A DNA stretch of 64,000 bases from Pseudophaeobacter leonis. GTDB lineage: Bacteria > Pseudomonadota > Alphaproteobacteria > Rhodobacterales > Rhodobacteraceae. The notes below the pieces were generated by a model that did no database searches, was not told the DNA's origin, and worked only from the letters and a program-made list of their open reading frames with translations. The stretch spans positions 1-64,000 of the forward strand of contig NZ_MWVJ01000102.1 of assembly GCF_002087335.1 (NCBI RefSeq), in the 5' to 3' direction. Below are positions 15,067-25,603 of the stretch, in pieces. Made by a program: the position numbers and the translations under genes. Numbering within the stretch: position 1 is the stretch's first letter; each line of letters begins with the position of its first letter.

Positions 15067-15726
15067 ATGGTAGAATGGATCACATCAGAGGCTGTGGTGG
15101 AATATGAAGCCGCCGTTTCCTTTATGGAGAGCCGCGCGGCAGCCATTGCTGCGGGCCAGGCGCCCGAGTGTATCTGGCTGCTGGAACACCCGCCGCTGTA
15201 TACCGCAGGAACCTCTGCCAGGATCGAGGATCTGACGGATCCGGACCGGTTTCCGGTATATCCCTCGAACCGCGGTGGCCAATATACCTACCACGGCCCC
15301 GGCCAGCGGGTGATTTATGTCATGCTTGATGTGGGAAGGCGTGGCCGCGATGTGCGCCGTTTTGTGCAGGATCTGGAAGCCTGGGTGATCCTGACCCTCT
15401 CTGAGTTCAACCTCACAGGCCATATCCGTGACGGGCGGGTGGGGGTCTGGGTGGAGCGTCCTGACAAACCACGGCGCGCGGATGGCCTGCTTGCCGAAGA
15501 CAAGATTGCTGCCATCGGCATTCGTCTGCGCAAGTGGGTGAGCTTTCACGGCATCTCGATCAATGTCGAACCAGACCTCTCGCACTTCAACGGCATTGTG
15601 CCTTGTGGCATTCAGGAGCACGGCGTGACCAGCCTGGTTGATCTTGGCTTGCCCATCACACTGGAAGATGTCGATGTCGCCCTAAAGCGCAGCTTTTCGG
15701 CCGTCTTCGAACAAACTCCTCTTTGA
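15067..15726 (+). CDS. lipB: octanoyl-[acyl-carrier-protein]:protein octanoyltransferase
   Basis: A 219-residue LipB protein, normal length. It moves the octanoyl group from acyl carrier protein to lipoyl domains of pyruvate and 2-oxoglutarate dehydrogenase and GcvH, in the cytoplasm. Visible signatures are the [12 protein letters not shown] block (about residue 68-79), the active-site lysine in [19 protein letters not shown] and the nucleophile cysteine in FNGIVPCGI. Monocistronic here; lipA is not in the window. Confidence 0.95.
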   Translation: MVEWITSEAVVEYEAAVSFMESRAAAIAAGQAPECIWLLEHPPLYTAGTSARIEDLTDPDRFPVYPSNRGGQYTYHGPGQRVIYVMLDVGRRGRDVRRFVQDLEAWVILTLSEFNLTGHIRDGRVGVWVERPDKPRRADGLLAEDKIAAIGIRLRKWVSFHGISINVEPDLSHFNGIVPCGIQEHGVTSLVDLGLPITLEDVDVALKRSFSAVFEQTPL

Positions 15727-15829
15727 CAAGATACGTTATTGTGCATCTTTGCGGCGGCGCAGCCCAGAGAGCCCAGGCCACCCCCAAAGGATGTGCTCCA
15801 AAGCCACGGCACAAATGCCGCCGCCACTT

Positions 15830-17591
15830 TTACGACAAAGCAAGCTGCGCCCCGGGGCCCTTGTCCGCAGACAATTCCTCAAGGGCGGCAAGGACCAGTT
15901 CAGGGCCAACATAGAGCAGCACATTCCCCGCGCTGGAGCAGATACGGGTCTGGATCTTCTCCGCCCCGACCACCATGGGATAGAGCCCCTCCTGACGCGC
16001 CAAAACCTCCTCGTCGCCACAAAGGTAGATGGTAGAGGTGCCATGTCCGATCATCTGCCGACGCCAGTCTCCCGCTGCCAGAGCCATATCCGCAAGAAAC
16101 CCGGTGCCGCCCTGCTGCATCACCAAGAGATGACTGAGGCCCAACACCGGATCAAGATCCATCGCATCAATCTGCGCCAGTGCCTTGCTGCCATGCTTTG
16201 CCTGCCAACGGACCAATGTCGTCCCACCCTGCTTTAGCACCGTTCGGGACCAGCTCTTGAGAACAAGTGGCAACAGAGATGGCGCAAACCGGGCGCTGAG
16301 CGCCAGCCAGCGCTGATAGCCCTGCAACGAGCGATAGTGGCGGGCCCGCTTAGCGGCGGGGTCGGTGCCACACCAACAATGCCTCCGATCCGGTCCCGCA
16401 GCCGCAGCGCAGCCGCACGGGCAAAAACCGCACCACTCCGATGGCCCAACAAGATTGGCCGCTGCAGGTTCTCCTGCTCAATAAGCGCTTTGATCTGGGC
16501 GACAAAAGCATTCAGTTGCTGGTGGGGTTTGGGCGTGGGATGCGAGGTGCCATAGCCGCCGCGCAAAGGGGCGTAGACCCGAAAACCGCAGGTGCGAAGC
16601 TGCGGTTGCAACCGTTGAATTCCGGCAATCCCATCCATCATGCCATGCACAAAAATCACCGGCTGGCCGGTCTCGGCTCCCAGGCGGAAACACTGGGTTT
16701 CGCAGCCCAGAGCATCGCGAATTAGCAGGCTTGGCGGCAAACGCGTTCCCGCAGCTATCGCCAGATCGTCGGCGCGTTCCTGCAACAGGAAACCAACAAG
16801 CCGAATCATCTCTGCAGCACCGGGCGCCCCCGCCTTGGCTGCAATCTGCGAGAGCATCTGCGGCAATGCAGGACCGTCCAGCTGCCCCAACAAGAAATCG
16901 CGCAAAAAACGGGTCTCCTGATGGTCCAGGCCAAAGGCCTGCGCCACGACCTCATCGGCCTCCGCAGGCCAGACACCATCAAACACTTCAACCGATACAG
17001 CGATGGGCCCCGCCCCGGTGTCGCCATCGTTCCCGACCCAGACGGGCCTGCACAGCAGTTTTTTCGGCGATGCTACAGTTTCAAGAACCTGAATATCTTG
17101 CCAGCTAAACGTCTCCGAGGCGATCTGCTTTACAAAATTTTCCCAGGCCCGCTTGCCTGCCGAAGAGACCTGCAGCCATGCCAGCGCATCGCCGCCATCC
17201 CTGTCGGGGCTTCCGGCTGGTGCCTCTCCCTGATCACAGAAGCGCAACAGCCTGCCCTGAAGGTCGACCAGAAGCCAAAGACCAGGGCGCGTGCCCTCAC
17301 CCGCAACCCAATTGCGCGCGGCGGGCTCTGCAAGGGCCGTCACAAGATTGGGGCAGCCAATCCGATGCCATTGCTGCTCCAAAATCTCCAGGGCCCGGGC
17401 AAAATGCGCTTGCAGCTCGGGGGCTTCAAAAGCCGGATTAATCCCTGCAGGTAAGCACATTGCACCTACAAAAGAATCCGGCTTTTGCTCGGGGATAAAC
17501 CTGGAAAACAGCTCTGGCGCAATACAGTTTCATAGATTGCCGCAACAATCTGCTCTTGCGAGGGCAGGATCATCCGCTGCAGGTTTGTCAC
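15830..17591 (-). CDS. alpha/beta hydrolase with N-terminal PAS-like region (frameshifted)
   Basis: Three frames join. From a GTG at 17591 (TNLQRMILPSQEQIVAAIYETVLR), a shift near 17530 leads to PELFSRFIPEQKPDSFVGAMC and on through a 400-residue frame; a second shift near 16330 leads to the C-terminus ending at 15830. The N-terminus resembles that of LuxR-type regulators with a D/AAIY-x-x-x-L-x-P motif. The hydrolase fold is shown by VIFVHGMMDG and RVYAPLRGGYG. The nucleophile elbow reads GHRSG, with Arg where G-x-S-x-G has Ser, so activity is doubtful. Function and substrate unknown. Confidence 0.6.
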
Positions 17592-17966
17592 ATCCACCTC
17601 ATAATCAACAAAAAACTCATTACGCAAATGGAGAGCTCAAACCGAGCCAAATCATCTGGCCGCAACCCTACATATTTGAGCCAGAAAAAGTCATAGGGCA
17701 GATTGGCAATAGTGCTGCGAGATGAAACGCGGGCAAGCTCTCAAAAAGCCACAAACACCCAATTCTTACCAACCGATTAAAGAAAGACTCATTTTAGCTT
17801 TACAAATACTAGCTACCTGAAAAAATAAATCAACTGTACGCTGCACCCAATATCAAATTGGTTGCAGCGTGACATTTTACAGACTCGGCGGCATGCCGCC
17901 CCCAGCAGATGCGTCAGCGGCAGTCACCAGGATGTCGCCGCACAGGACGACTGAACGGCGCGCACG
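17592..17966. other. 375-bp AT-richer stretch, no firm gene
   Basis: On the minus strand a short open stretch (about 17740-17590) encodes YDFFWLKYVGLRPDD, which looks protein-like, and ends in a TGA overlapping the GTG at 17591. It may be the true N-terminus of the hydrolase gene in a shifted frame or a small upstream gene. The rest, to the HIT gene, holds nothing recognisable. Confidence 0.35.
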
Positions 17967-18389
17967 CTATTCAGCCAGTGCGGCGCGAATGCGGCTCGCC
18001 TGGGCTTCGATTACCTCCCGCTCCGCCATTTGGCCGGGGGGACGAAGCCTGTCTCCGTCATGGCGCGGCAGAACATGAAAGTGCAGATGGAACACTTCCT
18101 GCCCGCCTGCGGCCTCGTTGAACTGCTGTAGCGTGACCCCATCTGCCGAAAAGGCTTTCACCACCGCATGGCTCAGCTTTTGGACAGTTTGCATCACAGC
18201 CGCGAGCTGCTCGGGGCTGGCGTCCAGCACATTGCGGCAGGGCGTTTTTGGGATCACCAGCAGATGTCCGTCAGCACGCGGCATGATGTCCATAAAGGCA
18301 AGGGTGTCGTCATCTTCATAGACACGTGCCGCAGGGATCTCGCCGCGCAGAAGTTTGCCAAAGATGTTGTCCGGGTCATAGGCCGTCAT
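17967..18389 (-). CDS. HIT-family nucleotide hydrolase/transferase
   Basis: About 140 residues from the ATG at 18389, chosen because AGGAGG lies 6 bp upstream; the frame is open further up but non-homologous. The histidine triad is seen as HLHFHVLPR (about residue 100-108), with the preceding FNEAAGGQEVFH block and an N-terminal FGKLLRGEIPAARVYEDD stretch as in HINT/Fhit-like proteins. It would hydrolyse adenosine 5'-phosphoramidate-like nucleotides. No operon partner. Confidence 0.9.
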   Translation of the reverse strand: MTAYDPDNIFGKLLRGEIPAARVYEDDDTLAFMDIMPRADGHLLVIPKTPCRNVLDASPEQLAAVMQTVQKLSHAVVKAFSADGVTLQQFNEAAGGQEVFHLHFHVLPRHDGDRLRPPGQMAEREVIEAQASRIRAALAE

Positions 18390-18466
18390 CAGATGCCCTC
18401 CTTGTTGCAATGATGTGTCTTGGGTTTTGCGGCTCAGGGCTGCTCTGGTCAAGCCTTCACGTCGCG

Positions 18467-18515
18467 GGGCAAACGGCGACGGGTAAACGGCGATGGGCAA
18501 ACGGCGACGGGCGAT
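18467..18515. repeat. 14-bp tandem repeat, 3.5 copies
   Basis: Units GGGCAAACGGCGAC, GGGTAAACGGCGAT, GGGCAAACGGCGAC and a half copy GGGCGAT, in the gap between the HIT gene and ctaD. Two C/T changes separate the copies. Probably a minisatellite; no function evident. Confidence 0.8.
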
Positions 18516-18629
18516 GTCGCCACAATGCCCGCCACAAAAGCAAACCTGCGAAAACCTTAACAGATCACCACCAAAACCGGGGCAACCGGGCAAAACCGTG
18601 GAAAAAACAAGTGCCCGCGACAATTAATC

Positions 18630-18643
18630 TTGATTCAGATCAA
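18630..18643. promoter_or_regulatory. FNR/FnrL-type binding site upstream of ctaD
   Basis: TTGATTCAGATCAA fits the FNR consensus TTGAT-N4-ATCAA exactly. It lies 107 bp upstream of the ctaD ATG in the intergenic region shared with the divergent HIT gene, so an oxygen-responsive FnrL regulator probably modulates the oxidase. Direction of control cannot be read from sequence. Confidence 0.75.
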
Positions 18644-18750
18644 ACTCCGCCATTGAAGGCCACTACCCGGCACACTAAAACCATCCATGAGTCTATGGCC
18701 ACCCGGAGTGTTTCCTGGGGCCACAAGTTATGCAACAGGAGGCACCCAAA

Positions 18751-20424
18751 ATGGCAGACGCAGCCATTCTTGGTCACGGCCATGAAGACGAGCGCGGTTT
18801 TTTCACCCGCTGGTTCATGAGTACGAACCATAAGGATATCGGCATTCTCTACCTCATCGTTTCGGCGATTGTTGGTTTCATCTCTGTCGCGTTCACCGTT
18901 TACATGCGGCTTGAACTGATGGATCCCGGCGTTCAGTACATGTGTGCAGAAGGCGCCCGCTTCTTTGCGGATGCGTCCAGCGCATGTACCCCGAACGGTC
19001 ATCTTTGGAACGTGTTGATCACGGCGCATGGCATCTTGATGATGTTCTTCGTGGTGATCCCGGCGCTGTTCGGCGGCTTTGGCAACTACTTCATGCCGCT
19101 GCAGATCGGTGCACCGGACATGGCCTTCCCGCGGATGAACAACCTCAGCTTCTGGCTCTATGTGGCTGGTACATCGCTGGCGGTCGCCTCGGTTCTGTCG
19201 CCTGGCGGCAATGACCAGCTTGGCTCTGGTGTCGGTTGGGTTCTGTATCCGCCGCTGTCGGTCAATGAAGGCGGCTACTCGATGGATCTGGCAATCTTTG
19301 CCGTTCACGTCTCGGGTGCCTCGTCCATCCTGGGTGCGATCAACATGATCACCACCTTCCTGAACATGCGTGCCCCCGGCATGACCCTGTTCAAGGTGCC
19401 GCTGTTCAGCTGGTCGATCTTTGTCACCTCCTGGCTGATCCTGCTGTCCCTGCCTGTTCTGGCCGGCGCGATCACCATGTTGCTGATGGACCGCAACTTT
19501 GGCTTCACCTTCTTTGATCCCGCCGGTGGTGGTGATCCGATCCTGTATCAGCACATCCTGTGGTTCTTTGGGCACCCCGAAGTCTACATCGTGATCCTGC
19601 CGGGCTTTGGTATCATCTCGCACGTGATCGCCACCTTCTCGCGCAAGCCGGTCTTTGGCTACCTGCCGATGGTCTGGGCGATTATCGCGATTGGTGTTCT
19701 GGGCTTCGTCGTTTGGGCGCACCACATGTACACCGTGGGTATGTCGCTGAACCAACAGGCCTACTTTATGCTGGCCACCATGGTCATCGCGGTGCCAACG
19801 GGCGTTAAGGTGTTCTCGTGGATTGCCACCATGTGGGGCGGCTCTATCTCGTTCAAAGCGCCTATGATGTTTGCCTTTGGCTTCCTCTTCCTGTTCACCG
19901 TTGGTGGTGTCACAGGCGTGGTTCTGTCGCAGGCCGCAGTGGATCGCGCCTATCACGACACCTACTATGTGGTTGCGCACTTCCACTACGTAATGTCGCT
20001 GGGTGCTGTTTTCGCGATCTTCTCGGGTATCTACTTCTACTTTGGCAAGATGACCGGTCGTCAGTACAACGAGCTGGGCGCACAGATTCACTTCTGGATG
20101 TTCTTCATCGGTGCCAACCTGACCTTCTTCCCACAGCACTTCCTGGGTCGTCAGGGCATGCCGCGTCGTTACATCGACTACCCCGAGGGCTTTGCCTACT
20201 GGAACAAGATCTCGTCTTATGGCGCCTTCCTGTCCTTTGCATCCTTCCTGCTGTTCTTTGGTGTGATGATCTACTCGCTGCTGCGCGGCGCGCGTATCAC
20301 CCAGAACAACTACTGGAATGAATATGCAGACACGCTGGAATGGACCCTGCCCTGCCCACCACCAGAGCACACCTTCGAGATCCTGCCAAAGCAGGAAGAA
20401 TGGGACAAATCCCACTCTCACTGA
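18751..20424 (+). CDS. ctaD: cytochrome c oxidase subunit I, aa3 type
   Basis: 557 residues from the ATG at 18751, chosen because AGGAGG precedes it by 9 bp (an in-frame ATG at 18730 lies before this SD). Twelve transmembrane helices hold haem a, haem a3 and CuB. Seen are the proton D-channel stretch ([20 protein letters not shown]), the CuB/Tyr helix [17 protein letters not shown] with the Tyr-His pair, HH in [11 protein letters not shown]-channel region and [12 protein letters not shown] with the haem ligands. It is the terminal oxidase core of aerobic respiration, proton-pumping in the inner membrane. Other cta genes are not in the window. Confidence 0.97.
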   Translation: MADAAILGHGHEDERGFFTRWFMSTNHKDIGILYLIVSAIVGFISVAFTVYMRLELMDPGVQYMCAEGARFFADASSACTPNGHLWNVLITAHGILMMFFVVIPALFGGFGNYFMPLQIGAPDMAFPRMNNLSFWLYVAGTSLAVASVLSPGGNDQLGSGVGWVLYPPLSVNEGGYSMDLAIFAVHVSGASSILGAINMITTFLNMRAPGMTLFKVPLFSWSIFVTSWLILLSLPVLAGAITMLLMDRNFGFTFFDPAGGGDPILYQHILWFFGHPEVYIVILPGFGIISHVIATFSRKPVFGYLPMVWAIIAIGVLGFVVWAHHMYTVGMSLNQQAYFMLATMVIAVPTGVKVFSWIATMWGGSISFKAPMMFAFGFLFLFTVGGVTGVVLSQAAVDRAYHDTYYVVAHFHYVMSLGAVFAIFSGIYFYFGKMTGRQYNELGAQIHFWMFFIGANLTFFPQHFLGRQGMPRRYIDYPEGFAYWNKISSYGAFLSFASFLLFFGVMIYSLLRGARITQNNYWNEYADTLEWTLPCPPPEHTFEILPKQEEWDKSHSH

Positions 20425-20445
20425 TCTGAGGTGACAGACAGAATC

Positions 20446-20480
20446 AAAGGCCCCGGAGCATCTGCTGCGGGGCCTTTTTT
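20446..20480 (+). terminator. rho-independent terminator after ctaD
   Basis: AAAGGCCCCG, twelve bases, CGGGGCCTTT followed by TTT, 22 bp after the ctaD stop. A long GC stem with a T-run, so ctaD is transcribed as a single unit. Confidence 0.9.
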
Positions 20481-20513
20481 ATGCGGGGGTTGTAGGCCTC
20501 AGGTCGCAGGCAA

Positions 20514-20569
20514 CAGATCTCGGGCCGCAGATCCCGGGTCGCAGATCTCGGGTCGCAGGTTCCGGGCCG
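20514..20569. repeat. 14-bp tandem repeat, 4 copies
   Basis: Units CAGATCTCGGGCCG, CAGATCCCGGGTCG, CAGATCTCGGGTCG and CAGGTTCCGGGCCG in the gap between the ctaD terminator and the DUF2244 gene. Same unit length as the array on the other side of ctaD but unrelated sequence. Confidence 0.8.
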
Positions 20570-20664
20570 CGATAAATTGCCCGCTTGAAAACCCGCACCC
20601 AAAACACATAATTGCCGAAACAGCTCTGCGCGCGCAGCTGCCTCCGCCAACAAAGACCTGCCCC

Positions 20665-21200
20665 ATGCCCTATTCCTGGATCACCCCACCGCCCTCTCTG
20701 TCAGACACGTCAGAGCAGACAACCCAGCCCCAATTGCAGCCCCTATCGAAGCCTATGGAGCTGCACCTGTGGCCCCATCAATCCCTGCCGCCCGAGGGCT
20801 ATGTGCGTTTCCTCACCGGAACAGCGATTTTCATCGCCCTGCCGCTGCTGGCCTTTCTGGGGTCCGTGGTGCTGTGGGGGCTTTTGCCGTTTCTGGCGCT
20901 GGCGCTCTTTGGCTTGAAGTGGGCTCTGGACCGCAACCGCCGCGACGCCCAGATCCTTGAGGTGCTGACCATCGACAGCACCGACGCCCAGCTGGAGCGG
21001 CGGGACGCCAGTGGCAAACAGCAAAGCTGGCAGGCAATCGCTACTGGACCACATTGACCCTGCACCCTGTTCAGGGGCCTGTGCCGAGCTATGTCACTCT
21101 GCGCGGTGGCGGCCGCGGAGTCGAGATCGGGGCGTTTCTGTCAGAAGACGAGCGCAAAGCCCTTCATAGCGACCTCGCCCGGATCTTTACCCCTGCCTAA
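20665..21200 (+). CDS. DUF2244 membrane protein (frameshifted near C-terminus)
   Basis: Starts at the ATG at 20665 (MPYSWITPPP). Two adjacent transmembrane helices (FIALPLLAFLGSVVLWGLLP and following, about residues 58-90) separate short cytoplasmic ends, the pattern of DUF2244. Near 21035-21045 the frame changes: the family's conserved NRYWTTLTLHP and the C-terminal ARIFTPA continue in another frame to the TAA at 21200. A one-base error is likely. DUF2244 genes commonly lie beside cytochrome oxidase assembly genes in alphaproteobacteria, matching ctaD just upstream; function unknown. Confidence 0.8.
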
Positions 21201-21378
21201 ATCATGCCCGCGCCGGGACGGCTGGGCCAGAAACATGTGATTTCTTTGCAGCAGTACAGTCCATAGACGGCCCCAGATCAGGTCGCATGGTTTGGGTGGC
21301 ACACCCTTCGAAACAGAGACACCACCCAGTATAGTTTTGCCACCCTGCCAGTGCGGCCCTGAGACATTCAGTACAGTC

Positions 21379-22806
21379 TTAGTGCGCAATCATCACATGA
21401 CGCACCGCCGTATAGTCCTCAAGCGCATACATCGACATGTCTTTGCCATAGCCAGACTGTTTCAGGCCACCATGGGGCATCTCGGTGGTCAGCATGAAAT
21501 GGGTATTCACCCAGGTGCAGCCATATTGCAGGCGGGACGAGGTATCCATCGCAAGGCCGATATTGTTGGTCCAGACCGAAGAGGCCAGACCATACTGGCT
21601 GTCATTTGCCCAGCCGATGACATCATCCTCAGCCGTGAAGCGGGTGATGGACACAACCGGCCCAAAGACTTCGCGCTGCACGATTTCGTCCTGTTGCAAG
21701 GCGCCTGCGATGACCGTTGGCTGGTAGTAAAACCCGGTGCCCTCATGGACGCCGCCGCCGGCAGTCACTTCCATGTGCTTTTGCGACGAGGCGCGGTGTA
21801 CAAAGCTGGCCACACGGTCGCGCTGGCGCTGGCTGATCAGCGGTGGAATCTCGTTGAGCGTGTCATCGGCGTTATCAAAGACAATCGAGGAGGCCGCCGC
21901 CGAGAGCTCAGCCACCAGACGGTCATATATCTTGGCCCCGGCATAGATCCGGCAGGCGGCTGTGCAGTCCTGCCCGGCATTGTAAAAGCCAAAGGCTTTC
22001 AGCCCTTCGACCACGCGATCCAGATCAGCATCGTCATAGACAATCACCGGCGCTTTGCCTCCCAGCTCAAGATGGGTGCGCTTGACGCTGTTGGCAGCCG
22101 CCTTGAGCACCTTTTTGCCTGTTGCGATGTCGCCCGTGATCGAGATCATGTCGACGCCGGGGTGGTTGATCAGCGCATTGCCGACACTGGCCCCCTGCCC
22201 CACAATCACGTTGACCACGCCTTCGGGCAGAATGTCTGCCATGATCTTTGCCAGCTTCAGCGCGGTCAGCGGCGTCTGTTCCGAGGGTTTCAGCACCACC
22301 GTGTTGCCCCCCGCCAGAGCCGGCGCCAGCTTCCAGGCCATCATCATCAGCGGATAGTTCCAGGGCGCGATCGAGGCAACAACGCCAATCGCATCCCGCC
22401 GGATCATCGAGGTGTGACCTTCGAGATATTCGCCTGCCGCCGGGCTGTGCATATTGCGCACGGCACCGGCGAAATAGCGAAAACAGTCTGCGACGCCCGG
22501 CACTTCTTCATTGCGCACCTCATTGATGGGTTTGCCACAATTCAGTGCTTCCAGCTGGGCCAACTCTTCGAGGTTTGCCTCAATGGCGTCGGCAATGGCC
22601 AGCAGCTTGGCGCTTCGGTCGGCCGGTGTTGTGCGCGACCAGGAGGCAAAGGCCCGCCGCGCCGAGGCAACCGCGCGGTCGATCTGCTCAAGGTTGGCCT
22701 CGGGCATTTTCAAAATGACCTCGCCGGTACGTGGATTGAGAACAGATTCCTCGGATTCGGTGCCCGCCTCAAATGCGCTGCCGATCAGCATTTTAACTTC
22801 CATCAT
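21379..22806 (-). CDS. aldehyde dehydrogenase, aminobutyraldehyde/betaine-aldehyde type
   Basis: A 475-residue NAD(P)-dependent enzyme. NAD-binding and catalytic motifs are visible: [21 protein letters not shown] (about residue 145), [15 protein letters not shown], the general-base glutamate in HLELGGKAP (about 250) and the catalytic cysteine in [11 protein letters not shown] (about 284). Sequence style matches gamma-aminobutyraldehyde dehydrogenases, which oxidise the aldehyde formed from putrescine. It is the last gene of a leftward operon with a polyamine-type ABC importer, supporting a role in polyamine breakdown; betaine aldehyde is the alternative substrate. Confidence 0.85.
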   Translation of the reverse strand: MMEVKMLIGSAFEAGTESEESVLNPRTGEVILKMPEANLEQIDRAVASARRAFASWSRTTPADRSAKLLAIADAIEANLEELAQLEALNCGKPINEVRNEEVPGVADCFRYFAGAVRNMHSPAAGEYLEGHTSMIRRDAIGVVASIAPWNYPLMMMAWKLAPALAGGNTVVLKPSEQTPLTALKLAKIMADILPEGVVNVIVGQGASVGNALINHPGVDMISITGDIATGKKVLKAAANSVKRTHLELGGKAPVIVYDDADLDRVVEGLKAFGFYNAGQDCTAACRIYAGAKIYDRLVAELSAAASSIVFDNADDTLNEIPPLISQRQRDRVASFVHRASSQKHMEVTAGGGVHEGTGFYYQPTVIAGALQQDEIVQREVFGPVVSITRFTAEDDVIGWANDSQYGLASSVWTNNIGLAMDTSSRLQYGCTWVNTHFMLTTEMPHGGLKQSGYGKDMSMYALEDYTAVRHVMIAH

Positions 22807-22820
22807 AACTCTCCCAGTTC

Positions 22821-23627
22821 TTATTTTCCCTGACCGGCCACGGTATCTGTGCCGCGTGTCAGGTAGTAGGCGCCGAGGATCGGCAGGAATGTGACCAGAA
22901 CCACCACCATGGCAACCACATTGGTCACCGGTCTCTGGCGTGGCCGGACAAGTTCTTCGAGCATCCAGATTGGCAGCGTTTGCTGTTGGCCCGCAGTAAA
23001 GGTGGTGACAATCACTTCGTCAAAGCTAAGAGCGAAGGCCAGCATCCCCCCCGCCAGCAGGGCCGTAGCAATATTGGGCAGGATCACATGGCGAAAGGTT
23101 TGAAAACTGTCCGCCCCAAGATCCATGGATGCCTCAATCAACGACCCCGAGGTCCGCCGGAAACGCGCCACCGCATTGTTGTAGACCACCACAACACAGA
23201 AGGTCGCGTGCCCCAGAACGATGGTCCAGAAACTGAAGGGGATATCCGCCAGATTGAACGCCGCGCGCAGCGAGATACCCGTCACGATCCCCGGCAGGGC
23301 GATCGGCAGGATCACCAGCAGGGACACCGCTTCGCGGCCAAAGAACTTTGTCCGGCTGACGGCCGCCGCACAGAGGGTGCCAAGCACCAGCGCTATGACG
23401 GTTGAGATCGACGCCACCCGCACCGACAGCGACAGCGCCTGCCAAACATCCGGCCTGTCCCAGGTGACCGCAAACCATTTCAGGGTCAGACCGGGGGGCG
23501 GCCACTGATAAGATTTGTCTTCGGTGGTGAAGGCATAGATAAAGATCAAAAGCAGCGGCAGGTGCAAAAAGGCAAGGCCCGCACCGGCTGCAATTTTCAA
23601 CCCAACAGAAGCACGATCAGAGCGCAT
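22821..23627 (-). CDS. polyamine-type ABC transporter permease (PotC-like)
   Basis: 268 residues, six transmembrane helices. The N-terminal [32 protein letters not shown] is typical of PotC/PotI permeases, and the ATPase-coupling EAA loop is seen as [24 protein letters not shown] (about 170-195). The start overlaps the end of the partner permease by 11 bp. Heterodimer with the PotB-like protein, inner membrane. Confidence 0.9.
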   Translation of the reverse strand: MRSDRASVGLKIAAGAGLAFLHLPLLLIFIYAFTTEDKSYQWPPPGLTLKWFAVTWDRPDVWQALSLSVRVASISTVIALVLGTLCAAAVSRTKFFGREAVSLLVILPIALPGIVTGISLRAAFNLADIPFSFWTIVLGHATFCVVVVYNNAVARFRRTSGSLIEASMDLGADSFQTFRHVILPNIATALLAGGMLAFALSFDEVIVTTFTAGQQQTLPIWMLEELVRPRQRPVTNVVAMVVVLVTFLPILGAYYLTRGTDTVAGQGK

Positions 23628-24557
23628 CGAAGGCTCCTTTTCTTTTGGCGACCCAAAGGTAGAGCCCCATGATCAGGATGGGCACGACAGCAAAGGCGGC
23701 AGCGAGTGGGATATTGCCGGCGGTGCCCTGATAGGCATAGACCGCCTGGCCGATAAACCGACGTGATGAGCCGACAATCTGCGGGATGATATAGTCGCCC
23801 AGCGTCAGGGAAAACGTGAAGATCGACCCGGCAATCACCCCCGGCAGCGCCAGCGGCAGCAACACATAGCGAAAGCTCTGGCCGGGCCGGGCCCCTAGAT
23901 CGCCCGAGGCCTCGAGCATCGAGGTCGGCACCCGTTCCAGCGAGGCCTGAATCGGCAGCACCATGAAAGGCAGCCAGACATAGAGGAACACCAGAAAGGT
24001 GCCAGTCCAGCTGACCGACAGGGAATTGCCGCCAATCACCGGGATCGACAGATAGGCCTCCAGAAACCAGCTCAGATGCAGGGTCTCAAACAGCCAGTTC
24101 AGAATGCCTTCCTTGGCGAGGATCAGCTTCCAGGAATAGACTTTGACCAGATAGCTGGACCAGAGCGGCAACATCACCCCAAGATAGAAAATCGCCTTCC
24201 ACTTTCCCCTGGCATAGCGGGCCGCATAATAGGCGATGGGAAAGCTGATGATCGCCGCCGCAACGGTCACAGCAGCCGCCATCACAACGGTGCGGATGAT
24301 GATGTCAAAATTGGCCGGGGTGAACAGCTCCCCATAGGTTTTCAGGGTGAACTCGTAGACGATCATCCCGGAAAATTCATCAATGGAAAAAAAGCTCTGC
24401 GCCAGCAGGGCAAAGAGCGACCCGAGATAAATAATCCCCAGCCATAGCGCAGGCGGGGCCAGCAGCAGCAGGATCGTCAGCCGTGGCCTGCGCCAGAGCG
24501 TATCCGAGACACGGCTCAGCAGTCCGTTTCGGCGCCTGTTGGCGACAGATCGCTCAT
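23617..24557 (-). CDS. polyamine-type ABC transporter permease (PotB-like, frameshifted near N-terminus)
   Basis: The main frame encodes a PotB-type permease with EAA loop [27 protein letters not shown]. The frame stays open above its first ATG (24366) and gives [23 protein letters not shown], the missing first transmembrane helix. The natural start is the ATG at 24557, overlapping the ATPase stop as ATGA, but it lies in another frame ([12 protein letters not shown]), so a one-base shift near 24522 is needed. Forms the channel with the PotC-like protein. Confidence 0.8.
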
Positions 24558-25540
24558 GCGCCCGGCTCCATCAGGTGCAGATCATCCGCGTCCCAGGAGA
24601 GATGCACCTGATCCCCAATGGCAGGAATCGCCTGCCCCTTGGGCACCAGCGCAATCATCGCGGTCTCCGCCATGGTCACAGACACCCGGGTCGCAGCCCC
24701 GATAAAGCTGGTGGCGCGGACCACAGCGGCATGGCCCTGGGGGCCGATTTTCACCGCTTCCGGGCGCAGCGCTGCATGGCTGCGCCTGCCAATGAGCTTT
24801 TCTGTCAGCGTCGGCGGCAGCACATTTGAAGAGCCGACAAAATCCGCAACAAAGGGGACCTCGGGGCGGTAGTAGATGTCTTCCGGCCTGCCCACCTGCA
24901 CGATTTTGCCCTCGTTGAACACGGCGACGCGATCCGCCATCGACAGCGCCTCGCCCTGATCATGGGTCACAAAGACAAAGGTGATCCCCAGCTTGCGCTG
25001 CAGCACCTTGAGCTCTTCTTGCATCTGTTCGCGCAGCTTCAGGTCAAGCGCGCCAAGGGGTTCATCCAGCAGCAGAACTTTTGGTTTATTGACCAGGGCC
25101 CGTGCCAGGGCGACACGCTGACGCTGGCCGCCAGACAGCTCGGAGGGTTTGCGTTTGCCATAGCCCGGCAAAGCCACCAGTTCGAGCGCCTCTTGTGCCG
25201 CCCGGTGCCGGTCTGCCTTGGGGCTCCCGGCAATCATCAGACCATAGGCCACATTGTCCAGAACATTAAGATGAGGGAACAGCGCATAGTCCTGAAACAC
25301 CGTATTCACCTGCCGCCTGTAGGGCGGGACACCCTGCATGGACTGGCCAAAAATCGCGATGTCTCCGCTGGATGGCTGCTCGAACCCGGCGATCAGGCGC
25401 AGGCAGGTTGTTTTGCCAGAGCCGGAGGGGCCAAGCATGGCAAAGAATTCTCCTTCGGCAATGTCGATATCAACCTCATCAACCGCGCGAACGGAACCGA
25501 AGTGGCGCGAAGCACCAGTAAAGCGGACTGCAGATGTCAT
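24554..25540 (-). CDS. polyamine-type ABC transporter ATP-binding protein (PotA-like)
   Basis: 328 residues: ABC domain with Walker A GPSGSGKTT (about 35), Q-loop VFQDYALFPHLNV, signature LSGGQRQRVALARAL (about 135), Walker B VLLLDEPLGALDLK and switch His in THDQGEA; then a TOBE domain (AALRPEAVKIGP onward) as in PotA and other MOI-type importers. It couples ATP hydrolysis to the two permeases downstream. TGA stop overlaps the next start. Confidence 0.93.
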   Translation of the reverse strand: MTSAVRFTGASRHFGSVRAVDEVDIDIAEGEFFAMLGPSGSGKTTCLRLIAGFEQPSSGDIAIFGQSMQGVPPYRRQVNTVFQDYALFPHLNVLDNVAYGLMIAGSPKADRHRAAQEALELVALPGYGKRKPSELSGGQRQRVALARALVNKPKVLLLDEPLGALDLKLREQMQEELKVLQRKLGITFVFVTHDQGEALSMADRVAVFNEGKIVQVGRPEDIYYRPEVPFVADFVGSSNVLPPTLTEKLIGRRSHAALRPEAVKIGPQGHAAVVRATSFIGAATRVSVTMAETAMIALVPKGQAIPAIGDQVHLSWDADDLHLMEPGA

Positions 25541-25603
25541 GGAATTTCCGTCAAGTTGGCCTGCCGCCCGATGAGCGGCAGGCTGTTTAGGTAATACAGA
25601 AGA

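Noticed and set aside
18640-20421. 593-codon minus-strand frame over ctaD
   Set aside because: Antisense of a strongly conserved oxidase gene with biased codons; no domain or start context.
21292-22833. 513-codon plus-strand frame over the aldehyde dehydrogenase
   Set aside because: Shadow of the real gene caused by high GC third positions.
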